Shown here: positions 6,866-14,058 of the stretch, one piece after another | How the letters are laid out: each line of letters starts with the position of its first letter | How positions within the stretch are numbered: the stretch's first letter is position 1 | Assembly (NCBI GenBank): GCA_045133795.1 | Contig: JBGUUT010000094.1 | Location: 1-15,359, forward strand | Length of the DNA stretch: 15,359 nucleotides | Direction: 5' to 3' | Origin: RGIG8597 sp045133795 | GTDB taxonomy: Bacteria > Spirochaetota > GWE2-31-10 | Program-made: the position numbers and the translations under genes | The notes under the pieces: model-generated | What the model saw: the letters and a program-made list of their open reading frames with translations, nothing else | Database searches by the model: none | What the model was told of the DNA's origin: nothing

Positions 6866-8110
6866 ATGAAACATTTTTCTGGATATCGAGATGGAGGTTT
6901 GGGCGGTGCTTTTTATTTATTTATTCTGCCGGCTTTTATTTTGTATTTTGTTTTTTTTCTACTTCCATTTTTTTTAGGAATCCAATATTCCTTTTTGAAT
7001 TGGAATGGTAAAACACCGGATATTCCGATTCAATTTATTCCGAAGAAATTTGAGTTATTAGTTGATAAAAATCTGCCAATAGAAATTAGTAAAAATGATT
7101 TTGAGAAAAAGTTTTTATCACAAATAGTTGATGAAAAAGAGTATATCGAAAATCTTTATTCAAAAAATAAAACAGAAGATTTTTATGTTCTTAATTTAGC
7201 ATTAACAGATGATTCTTATGAAAAAGCTAAAGTGATTTTAGAACAATTTAATTGTACAACTTTGCTTTCAGATACAGAGAAAAACAAATTACATACATAT
7301 TATGAGTTTCGAGAACGAGAAAATATTTATGTATTAAAAAGCAATGTTTCTTTTTTAGAACGTAGTTATATAAAAAAGACTTTTGCTAAAGTCTACTATC
7401 ATAATATAAAAAATGTAGGTTTGAAAAATTACAAGCGACTATTTCATGATGGAAAATTTAAAGAAGTAATTGGCTTTACTTTATTTTATACGTTTTTCAA
7501 TATGTTACTTATAAATGTTATTGCATTGCTTTTGGCATTGGCACTTGATTCAAAACTTAAACAAAAGAATTTGCTGAGAACAATGTTTTTTCTTCCGAAT
7601 GTAGTGAGTCTTATAATTGTAGCATATATTTGGTCTTTTATTTTTAGAGAAGGATTTGGTGCGGTAGGATTGAAAAACTGGTTGGTGTATGAAAATACGG
7701 CTCCTTGGGCAGTTGTTTTAACATCAGTTTGGCAAGGTGTAGGATATATAATGATAATTTATCTTGCCGGATTACAAAATATTCCTACTGAAATTTTGGA
7801 AGTTTCAGCGATTGACGGAGCTAACGCTTGGCAGCGTTTTGTGAATGTAACATTGCCTTTACTGGCACCGTCAATGACAATTTCATTTTTTATTACTTTA
7901 ACTAACAGCTTAAAATGTTTTGAAATCATGCTTGCACTGACAGACGGTGCCAATAAAACAACAAGTTTTGTTTTAAATGTTTATAAAGAAGCGTTTAAGA
8001 ATGAGCGTGTAGGTTACAGTACGGCACAAGCAATTGTTTTACTGGTGGTTATAATGCTGATTTCAGTGGTGCAACTGTCTATAATGAAGAAAAGAGAACA
8101 ACAATATTAA
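6866..8110 (+). CDS. ABC sugar-type permease (MalF/LacF-like) with an extra extracytoplasmic domain
   Basis: This 414-residue inner-membrane permease has TM1 at about 13-38 and five more segments from about 201 (roughly 201-226, 239-260, 280-303, 333-355, 385-406). The cytoplasmic EAA loop LEVSAIDGANAWQRF... (about 311-331, with D317-G318-A319 and a closing LP) is where the ATPase docks. Ordinary members of this family are near 290-300 residues. The excess is a charged segment at about 51-182, between YSFLNWNG and NVGLKNYKRLF, a place that faces outside in the standard topology. It contains LPIEISKNDF (70-79) and an LSDTEK...YYEF block (134-148), both echoed in the next permease. The start is fixed by GGAGG seven bases upstream. 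It pairs with the permease beginning 15 bases after its stop; no ATPase is encoded in the operon. Confidence 0.93.
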   Translation: MKHFSGYRDGGLGGAFYLFILPAFILYFVFFLLPFFLGIQYSFLNWNGKTPDIPIQFIPKKFELLVDKNLPIEISKNDFEKKFLSQIVDEKEYIENLYSKNKTEDFYVLNLALTDDSYEKAKVILEQFNCTTLLSDTEKNKLHTYYEFRERENIYVLKSNVSFLERSYIKKTFAKVYYHNIKNVGLKNYKRLFHDGKFKEVIGFTLFYTFFNMLLINVIALLLALALDSKLKQKNLLRTMFFLPNVVSLIIVAYIWSFIFREGFGAVGLKNWLVYENTAPWAVVLTSVWQGVGYIMIIYLAGLQNIPTEILEVSAIDGANAWQRFVNVTLPLLAPSMTISFFITLTNSLKCFEIMLALTDGANKTTSFVLNVYKEAFKNERVGYSTAQAIVLLVVIMLISVVQLSIMKKREQQY

Positions 8111-8125
8111 AGGGGAGGTAGTGAA

Positions 8126-9349
8126 ATGTCTTTTAGAAAAAGTAGAAAAATCTTAATGTCTTTATATGAGATAATTCTTTTCTGTTTGGCTTTTGTTTTT
8201 TTAATTCCGGTAATTTTGACTTTTTTAAATTCTTTTAAAAGTAATACTGAAATTCAAATGAATATTGCGTCGTTACCGTCCTTTTCAATATCGATTCCTA
8301 AGAAAATGAAGCAACGTCATTTTGAAGGTTCTATATTAAATCGTTTATCTGAAAATGATAAAAAGTTTTTTTCTTCATTTTATGATTTTGAAGAGGGAAG
8401 ATATGTAAGACGTTATTCTTCAGAGTCAGAGAAGATAAAAAAAATGGAAGCAAAAATAGGATTCACTTTGCCGAAAGAATTATCGCGTCATGATTTTAAT
8501 ACACAGGTAGTTCAACGAATAAGATTTGATATTTTAAAAAGTAAAATTCGTTCAGAATTATATAGAAACTATGACGGTGTTTATACTTTAAAAAAAGAAA
8601 ATATATCCGGTGAGGATAAAGAGAAGCTTGTTAAATTATTAAAGTCTACGGGGGTATTTAAAACCGTAAAGGAAAATTTAATAAAAAATTACGGAAGTTC
8701 TTGGAGATTGACAAAGTTTCCTATTGTATTCCTTAATACTTTATTAATAACTATTTTTAGTGTCGGTGGGATTATATTAATCAGTTCGATGGCTGCGTAT
8801 GCTTTAGTCAGAACAGAAACAAAACTTAGTTGGATTATCTTTTTGTTTTTTACTTTTGCTATGGTAGTTCCGTTTCAAGTAATAATGTTTCCTTTGGTAA
8901 AAGTCGCAAAAGCTACCGGTGTCGCTGGTTCGATTCCGGGAATTACATTAATTTATATGGCTGTCGGTTGTCCTATGGCGATTTTTATGTATCATGGTTT
9001 TATAAAAGGAATTCCTATCGAATTGGAAGAATCTGCAGCGTTGGACGGAGCCGGACGATTTAGAACATTTTTCTCAATAGTTTTACCGTTATTAACTCCG
9101 ATAACATCAACAATTGCAATTTTGGATGTTTTGTGGATTTGGAATGACTTCCTGTTACCGTTGATTTTGCTAACAAAAAAAGTTGTTACGGTTCAATTGG
9201 CACAGTATTATACAAGAGGAGCTTATTCCAGAGATTTCGGAATGGAATTAGCCTCTTTGATATTAGCTGTTTCTCCGGTTATAATCTTTTATGTGTTCAT
9301 GCAGCGATATATCATCAAGGGAGTTATTGCTGGTGCTGTGAAAGGATAA
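8126..9349 (+). CDS. ABC sugar-type permease (MalG/LacG-like) with an extra extracytoplasmic domain
   Basis: This second permease has 407 residues where the family is normally near 275-285. TM1 (about 14-35) is followed by the usual NSFKSNTEI start of the first outer loop. An inserted charged region at about 56-186 comes next, then YGSSWRLTKFPIVFLNTLLIT, which resumes the family pattern. The EAA loop is EESAALDGAGRFRTFF...LP (about 301-321). The insert contains an LSENDK...FYDFEE block (74-90) and LPKELSRHDF (115-124), matching blocks in the upstream permease but in the opposite order. AGGGGAGG (8111-8118) is a strong ribosome site seven bases before ATG. The gene ends the operon, followed by a perfect-stem terminator at 9387. 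The partner ATPase must come from elsewhere, as for importers using a shared MsmX-type ATPase. Confidence 0.93.
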   Translation: MSFRKSRKILMSLYEIILFCLAFVFLIPVILTFLNSFKSNTEIQMNIASLPSFSISIPKKMKQRHFEGSILNRLSENDKKFFSSFYDFEEGRYVRRYSSESEKIKKMEAKIGFTLPKELSRHDFNTQVVQRIRFDILKSKIRSELYRNYDGVYTLKKENISGEDKEKLVKLLKSTGVFKTVKENLIKNYGSSWRLTKFPIVFLNTLLITIFSVGGIILISSMAAYALVRTETKLSWIIFLFFTFAMVVPFQVIMFPLVKVAKATGVAGSIPGITLIYMAVGCPMAIFMYHGFIKGIPIELEESAALDGAGRFRTFFSIVLPLLTPITSTIAILDVLWIWNDFLLPLILLTKKVVTVQLAQYYTRGAYSRDFGMELASLILAVSPVIIFYVFMQRYIIKGVIAGAVKG

Positions 9350-9386
9350 TTTTTATAAATACGGTTGTTGTATAAAATAAATAAGT

Positions 9387-9429
9387 AAACTCATTGATTT
9401 GTTTGAATATAAATCAATGAGTTTTTTTT
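9387..9429 (+). terminator. Rho-independent terminator of the ABC importer operon
   Basis: AAACTCATTGATTT (9387-9400) and AAATCAATGAGTTT (9411-9424) form a perfect 14-bp stem around a 10-base loop. Eight T follow (9422-9429, the first three within the stem). This is the clearest terminator in the window and closes the unit that begins at 5444. Confidence 0.92.
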
Positions 9430-9499
9430 ATTAATTTAGCTAATATGATAAAGACTGTTTCAGCTGTAGTAAGTAGCTTAATAGAGACATCTATATTAG

Positions 9500-9740
9500 C
9501 TTATGTGGCGTTATTCCGCCCCCGTCTGCCGACAGGCTGGCTTGTTTCGGAATCTCTTCTTTTCGGGGACGCTGAAACGAGTTCAGATTGGCTTCTTACA
9601 CAAGGTAAGATTGCCACACGGATAGCTTCGGTCTTTCCTAAACGGAAAGACTTCGTTCGTTTGCGTTGCAAACTTACCGTGGATTCGGAAAATCTACGAT
9701 TTTCCAATGAAAAAGAGAGAATGAATTACCGTTAGGAGCA
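9500..9740. repeat. GC-richer non-coding island, probable dispersed repeat element
   Basis: From about 9500 the base composition changes abruptly: 60-base blocks between 9481 and 9660 are about 47-52% G+C, against about one third elsewhere. The stretch contains three compact perfect hairpins: GTCTTTCC/GGAAAGAC (9631-9638/9644-9651), GTTTGC/GCAAAC (9659-9664/9668-9673) and GGAAAATC/GATTTTCC (9687-9694/9698-9705). An open frame (9445-9735) crosses it, but it has no ribosome site and no recognisable domain, and it runs through the hairpins. I read it as a non-coding intergenic repeat rather than a gene. Copy number elsewhere cannot be judged from this window. Confidence 0.5.
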
Positions 9741-9761
9741 TGTTTTTTCTCTTTCGGGTTA

Positions 9762-9807
9762 TAGGGTACTTTCTCTTTTTGATTGCAAAAAAAGAGAAAG
9801 TACCCTA
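9762..9807. repeat. Perfect 19-bp inverted repeat (long hairpin)
   Basis: Bases 9762-9780 pair perfectly with 9789-9807 around an 8-base loop; the outer end is TAGGGTACTTTCTC. No T run follows on either strand, so it is not a canonical terminator. The T-rich/A-rich inner stem could still stall polymerase from both sides between the convergent genes. Related TTCTCTTT words occur at 9745-9754 and, inverted, near 9711-9718. Confidence 0.7.
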
Positions 9808-9819
9808 ACAATTATTAAG

Positions 9820-9933
9820 CTTTGAAGCAAAGTTATATTTCAGGGCGGACTTGTTCCGCAGAATGTCCTTAAACCTGTAAAGGTTTGAAAAGCTTTAAAC
9901 AAAGCTTTAGCCCCAACGCCGGGTTTACACGGC
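9820..9933. repeat. Run of five consecutive short hairpins
   Basis: Within 114 bases there are CTTTG/CAAAG (9820-9832), GCGGA/TCCGC (9845-9859), AAACCT/AGGTTT (9871-9886), AAAGCTTT/AAAGCTTT (9889-9908) and GCCG/CGGC (9918-9933), each with a loop of 3-8 bases. Together with those at 9631-9807 they make a nearly continuous chain of stem-loops downstream of the SpoIIE gene and downstream of the importer. On the minus strand the AAAGCTTT hairpin is followed by only a short T run and might help end the phosphatase transcript. Confidence 0.5.
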
Positions 9934-9954
9934 AAATAAAATAAATAATCTTAC

Positions 9955-11898
9955 CTATGATTTTCTCTTTATTAAGAATACGGTTACATCATCAGCAAAT
10001 TTACCATTATATCTTGCTCTGTCACCTTTTTCCGTAAAATTACGTAATTCGGTATAAATGTTTTCTTTAATATCTTGTAATGGTAAATGTGCGTATTTCT
10101 TAAGTAATTCTTTAACTCTCGGAATATCGAATTGTTCATTATTTTCATTTTTTGCTTCAATTAAACCATCAGTATATAAGAGTAAAATATCTTCAGGTTG
10201 AAGTTCAAATGAACAATATGACGGTGCCGCATCAATTTCTTCTATTATACCTAGAAATAAAGTATTTCCGGTAAGTTGTTTGTATTCTTCAACTTCTCCT
10301 GTCGCAGCACGATATATTAATGGGCTTTCATGAGCACCGGCTCCATAGAACTTTCCGTCATGTTCAAAGAAATAATTCATTGTGATAAAAGAGTCAGAAT
10401 TATTTCTCTGTTTATTTAGTAAATAAACCGTTTTGTTTACATATTGATACATTTCAATAGGTAACTTTTCATTATCTGCAAGGTTTTCAAATAAGTAAAT
10501 ACCGTAATTAAAAGCAGATTGAGCAATCAAAGCGATGATACCGGCTTCCAATCCGTGACCGGAAACATCTCCGATAGAAAACCAATTTCCTTTGTTACAA
10601 TGTCTGAAATCATAATTATCACCGCCGACTTCCGTTGCAGTAACAAGGGAGTGAGATAACTCGTATCCGGCAATGTATTCTTCATGCATAGGAAGCATTG
10701 AGCTTTGGATTTTAGAGGCAGCTTGAAATTCTGATTCCAAACGCGTGATTTCTTTAGTTTTATTTAATAAGTCTGCAATTGAAACTGCAAGTCTGTTATA
10801 AGTCTGTGCAAGAATATCTTTTTCCGATCTTTCTACAATTTTATAATCATAATTTCCGTCGATAATTTCATTTGCACCTCTGGCAAGGCATTGAAGATAA
10901 TCTGAAATATCAAAGAATGCGGTTCCGATAACATCGTTTTCAGACATAGGAGTGATATTTTCTGTGGTATCTCCGATTGCGAGTTTTTCAGCAATTTCCG
11001 CAATTTGATTATAGTAATTTATAAGAGTATCAACGCTGTATTGTAATTGTTCAACTTCATTAAGAAAGCTTTCATCGTCGGTAGAGCTTTTACTTTCAAG
11101 GCTTTTTCCTACAAAGTTAATTAACTTTTGAGATGATTGCATTAACGGTGACGAAATGGAATTGCTAATTTTTTGAGTAAGAAGTAATCCTGCTATAACT
11201 TGAAGTATTACCAGTATGGTTACGGAAGTGAAACATAAAATCGTTATTATACGTAATAAGGAATCCATTTTTTCCGCAATACTTTCTAACTTCTTAGAAA
11301 AATTGTCAGTGTATGTGTACATTGTATTTATTTGATCTAAAAGTTCAATACCTTGTTGAGTCAGTTTGTCCCATTTCCCGTTATTACGTGTTTTATAGTT
11401 ATAAATCAATTCTCGAAGGTTTAAGTTTTGCAAATAATTATTTGATGCGTTTTGAAAATATTTTAATTTATCTTCGGTTTCCATTTTCAAAAAACTGTTG
11501 CTTTTGGTGAACGCATCGAGTTTTTCGATTATTGAGTGTAATTTTTCATCATTTAGCAATTTCCAAGATTGAGAAGCTAATTGAATATCTTTTCTGAATT
11601 TTTTCGGATAGAGAATAGAGTTTGTTCGTTTTTTTAATATTGATAATTTATCCGTTGTTAACTTCATACTTTCTTTTGTTGTTTTAAAAGGCTTTCCTTT
11701 TAACCATCGTGTAACACTCAGTTGAATATTACGATCGGCATTTTCCCAACTTACACGTATATCACTGATAATCTCTTTTGTTCCGGAATATGAAAATCTA
11801 AGCATGAATGAAAGTATTATCATTAATGCGGCACAAAAAGAAAGTGCAATTACCGATAGGTGGCTTTTGTAAAGTAGATTTTTAATAGACTTTTTCAT
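9955..11898 (-). CDS. SpoIIE/RsbU-type PP2C serine phosphatase with membrane sensor and stacked HAMP units
   Basis: The 647-residue protein has TM1 (about 13-35), a largely helical extracytoplasmic sensor (36-216), TM2 (217-240), a HAMP region after the membrane and two further HAMP-like units (about 301-339 and 340-379, the latter with EIIDGNYDYKI). A C-terminal SpoIIE phosphatase domain (about 385-645) follows. Metal-site motifs are intact: GGDNYD (425-430), GDVSGHG (443-449), LYTDGLIEAKN (574-584) and DDVTVFLIK (636-644). Family members dephosphorylate anti-anti-sigma factors or similar proteins, but no such partner is encoded in the window. The longer frame from 11937 has no ribosome site, whereas AAAGGA (minus strand, 11910-11905) lies six bases before ATG 11898, so I use the shorter start. 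It is convergent with the importer and divergent from parE. The sensed signal is unknown. Confidence 0.92.
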   Translation of the reverse strand: MKKSIKNLLYKSHLSVIALSFCAALMIILSFMLRFSYSGTKEIISDIRVSWENADRNIQLSVTRWLKGKPFKTTKESMKLTTDKLSILKKRTNSILYPKKFRKDIQLASQSWKLLNDEKLHSIIEKLDAFTKSNSFLKMETEDKLKYFQNASNNYLQNLNLRELIYNYKTRNNGKWDKLTQQGIELLDQINTMYTYTDNFSKKLESIAEKMDSLLRIITILCFTSVTILVILQVIAGLLLTQKISNSISSPLMQSSQKLINFVGKSLESKSSTDDESFLNEVEQLQYSVDTLINYYNQIAEIAEKLAIGDTTENITPMSENDVIGTAFFDISDYLQCLARGANEIIDGNYDYKIVERSEKDILAQTYNRLAVSIADLLNKTKEITRLESEFQAASKIQSSMLPMHEEYIAGYELSHSLVTATEVGGDNYDFRHCNKGNWFSIGDVSGHGLEAGIIALIAQSAFNYGIYLFENLADNEKLPIEMYQYVNKTVYLLNKQRNNSDSFITMNYFFEHDGKFYGAGAHESPLIYRAATGEVEEYKQLTGNTLFLGIIEEIDAAPSYCSFELQPEDILLLYTDGLIEAKNENNEQFDIPRVKELLKKYAHLPLQDIKENIYTELRNFTEKGDRARYNGKFADDVTVFLIKRKS

Positions 11899-12234
11899 AA
11901 AAAATCCTTTAATAGTGTGTTTTTTTGTTTGAGGCATACTTATTATTAAAGCAGCTACTTACAAAATAGAAATTAATCAACGAATAATACAATAAAATAA
12001 TTTTGTTTGCACTGAATAAAGAAAAAAAATCATTTAAGTGAAAAATGTTGTAAGTATTTGAAAAATACAAAAATTGACAATTTAAATCTTTCATGGTATT
12101 AGCATTTTTTTCTGGTCCGGCAGGCACTTTTCTATCATTTTTATAAATATAGATTATTTTGTTTATCAAAATCAGCAGTTTTCATTATGTAAGATATGAC
12201 TTTAAACCGGAATATTATTGAAAGGGTAAGGCTT
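11899..12234. other. Divergent intergenic region between the SpoIIE and parE genes
   Basis: This 336-base, AT-rich stretch separates the minus-strand phosphatase from topoisomerase IV. It contains the parE promoter (12074-12102), the parE leader of roughly 125 bases and the phosphatase ribosome site. I could not place a convincing minus-strand promoter. An 86-codon minus-strand frame here lacks a ribosome site and is not called. A weak ATTTTG/CAAAAT hairpin lies at 12156-12172 in the parE leader. Confidence 0.6.
12074..12102 (+). promoter_or_regulatory. Sigma70-type promoter with extended -10, for parE-parC
   Basis: A consensus -35 TTGACA (12074-12079) is followed after exactly 17 bases by TATTAG (12097-12102). 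A TGG directly before the -10 makes it an extended -10. Transcription would start near 12109, leaving a leader of about 125 bases before the ATG at 12235. The spacer contains TTTAAATCTTT, also present in the importer promoter spacer. Confidence 0.75.
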
Positions 12235-14046
12235 ATGGCAAAAGAATCAAATCATAATTACACAGAAGATAAGATTAAAACTCTCAGTCCTTTGGAGCAT
12301 ATTCGTGCTAGAAGCGGAATGTATATCGGACGATTGGGCGACGGTACACAATATGATGACGGAGTTTATATTCTTTTAAAAGAAGTTATTGATAATTCTA
12401 TAGATGAATACATTATGGGGTTCGGAGATAAAATAGAAATCCGTCTTGAAAATAAGCTTGCCAGCGTACGTGATTACGGACGTGGGATTCCTTTGGGAAA
12501 ATTGGAAGATTGTGTTTCTATCATTAATACCGGCGGAAAATTTAATGATGATGTTTTTCAATTTTCGGTTGGTTTAAACGGAGTAGGTACAAAAGCCGTT
12601 AATGCATTGTCATCGCATTTTTTGGTTCGTTCTCATCGTGAGGGTAAATATAAAGAAGTTATTTTTTCTAAAGGGAAAAAGATTTCTGAAAAAAGCGGCA
12701 GTACAAAAGAGCACGACGGAACATACATGGAGTTTATTCCGGATGATGAAATATTCGGAAATTATCAGATAAACGGTGATTTTATTACCGAGCGAGTAAA
12801 AAATTATTCGTATTTAAACAGAAATTTGAAATTATATTTTAACGGAGAGGAATTTTTCAGCAGTAACGGTTTGAAAGATTTGCTTGACGTGGAAGTTGCA
12901 GACGAAGCTTTATATCCGATTATTCATTATGTTGATGATAAGCTGGAGTATGCATTTTGTCATATTCCGGAGATAGGTGAAAATTATTTTTCATTTGTAA
13001 ACGGTCAGCATACTAATGACGGAGGAACTCATCAGGCGGCATTCAGAGAAGCGATTTTAAAAGGTATAAATGAATTTTCCGGTAAAAACTTTAACGGTTC
13101 GGATGTTCGTGAGGGTTTTGTCGGAGCAATTGCCATAAAGTTGAAAAATCCAATCTTTGAATCACAAACTAAAAACAAGCTTGGAAATACTGATATAAAA
13201 AGTGATTTGATTGCAAAAATAAAAGAATCATTAGTTTTGTTTCTCAACAGAAATAAAGAAATCGCTGATAAAATTTTAGAACGAATTAAATACAATGAAA
13301 TGATTCGCAGTGAATTTCAAAAAGTTCAAAAAGAAGCCAGAGAAAAATCTAAAAAAGTTGCATTAAATATTCCGAAATTAAAAGACTGTAAAATTCATTA
13401 TAATGATGAAAATCCTAAATATGCCAAAGACAGAGAGAATACAATGATTTTTATTACCGAGGGAGATTCTGCTTCCGGAAGTATCGGACCGAGTCGTAAT
13501 GTAATGACTCAAGCTATTTTCTCTTTACGCGGTAAACCGCTTAATACTTACGGGCATACAAAATCGACTATTTATAAAAATGAAGAAATTTATAATTTGA
13601 TGAAAGCTCTCGGTATTGAAAACGGTATAGAGGGACTTCGTTACAATAAAGTCGTAATTGCAACCGATGCCGACGTTGACGGTTTTCATATAAGAAACTT
13701 AGTAATGACTTTTTTCTTAGTGCTTTTTGAACAAGTTCCGTTGAAAGGCCATTTGTATATATTAGAAACTCCTTTATTTCGAGTCAGAAATAAACAGCAA
13801 ACTATATATTGCTATACGGAAGAAGAAAAAGAAAAGGCGATGAAAAAAATAAAAAATCATGAAATTACTCGTTTTAAAGGTTTGGGAGAAATATCGCCGA
13901 AAGAGTTCGGACAATTTATCGGAGATGATATAAAGCTTACAAAAGTTACCGTAGAGCATTTGAATGAAATAAAGAAATCTCTCGGTTTTTATATGGGAAA
14001 TAATACTCCGGAGAGAAAAGATTACATTATGGAAAACTTAATATAG
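12235..14046 (+). CDS. parE: DNA topoisomerase IV subunit B (ParE)
   Basis: The 603-residue ATPase subunit of a type II topoisomerase shows the GHKL pocket: EVIDNSIDE (50-58, catalytic Glu50 and Asn54), DYGRGIP (80-86) and GLNGVGTKAVNALS (113-126). The transducer QTK loop lies at 311-313. The TOPRIM part has EGDSASG (409-415), the metal triad in TDADVDG (477-483), and FKGLGE near 547. It lacks the long insert of proteobacterial GyrB and has the compact form with LGDG...DDGVY after the N-terminal helix, as in spirochaetal and Bacteroidota topoisomerase IV. In HIRARSGMYIG the usual RPGMYIG proline is Ser. An upstream ATG at 12196 has no ribosome site; AAAGGG (12221-12226) lies eight bases before ATG 12235. 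Its TAG stop overlaps the parC ribosome site. GyrB is the alternative, but the fused gene order and type favour ParE. Confidence 0.92.
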   Translation: MAKESNHNYTEDKIKTLSPLEHIRARSGMYIGRLGDGTQYDDGVYILLKEVIDNSIDEYIMGFGDKIEIRLENKLASVRDYGRGIPLGKLEDCVSIINTGGKFNDDVFQFSVGLNGVGTKAVNALSSHFLVRSHREGKYKEVIFSKGKKISEKSGSTKEHDGTYMEFIPDDEIFGNYQINGDFITERVKNYSYLNRNLKLYFNGEEFFSSNGLKDLLDVEVADEALYPIIHYVDDKLEYAFCHIPEIGENYFSFVNGQHTNDGGTHQAAFREAILKGINEFSGKNFNGSDVREGFVGAIAIKLKNPIFESQTKNKLGNTDIKSDLIAKIKESLVLFLNRNKEIADKILERIKYNEMIRSEFQKVQKEAREKSKKVALNIPKLKDCKIHYNDENPKYAKDRENTMIFITEGDSASGSIGPSRNVMTQAIFSLRGKPLNTYGHTKSTIYKNEEIYNLMKALGIENGIEGLRYNKVVIATDADVDGFHIRNLVMTFFLVLFEQVPLKGHLYILETPLFRVRNKQQTIYCYTEEEKEKAMKKIKNHEITRFKGLGEISPKEFGQFIGDDIKLTKVTVEHLNEIKKSLGFYMGNNTPERKDYIMENLI

Positions 14047-14058
14047 GAGACGCAAAAA

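Noticed and set aside
8830..9063. 77-codon plus-strand frame inside the second permease
   Set aside because: It is a shifted-frame shadow of the permease, which has intact family motifs through this region.
9501..9707. 68-codon minus-strand open frame in the same island
   Set aside because: It is the mirror of the same hairpin-rich DNA, with no ribosome site and no partner or domain.
9445..9735. 96-codon plus-strand open frame in the GC-rich island
   Set aside because: It has no Shine-Dalgarno site, no recognisable domain and starts right after a terminator. It runs through several perfect hairpins, which explains its codon pattern better than coding does.
11899..11937. Longer N-terminus for the SpoIIE protein (start at 11937)
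   Set aside because: There is no ribosome site before 11937, while AAAGGA is well placed for 11898, and the added 13 residues precede a normal MKK-type membrane start.
11909..12169. 86-codon minus-strand open frame upstream of the SpoIIE gene
   Set aside because: It overlaps the strong parE promoter, has no ribosome site and shows low-complexity composition. The SpoIIE gene has its own clear start at 11898.
12196..12234. Longer N-terminus for ParE (start at 12196)
   Set aside because: No ribosome site precedes 12196, while AAAGGG precedes 12235 at proper spacing. The extra 13 residues are not part of the family pattern.
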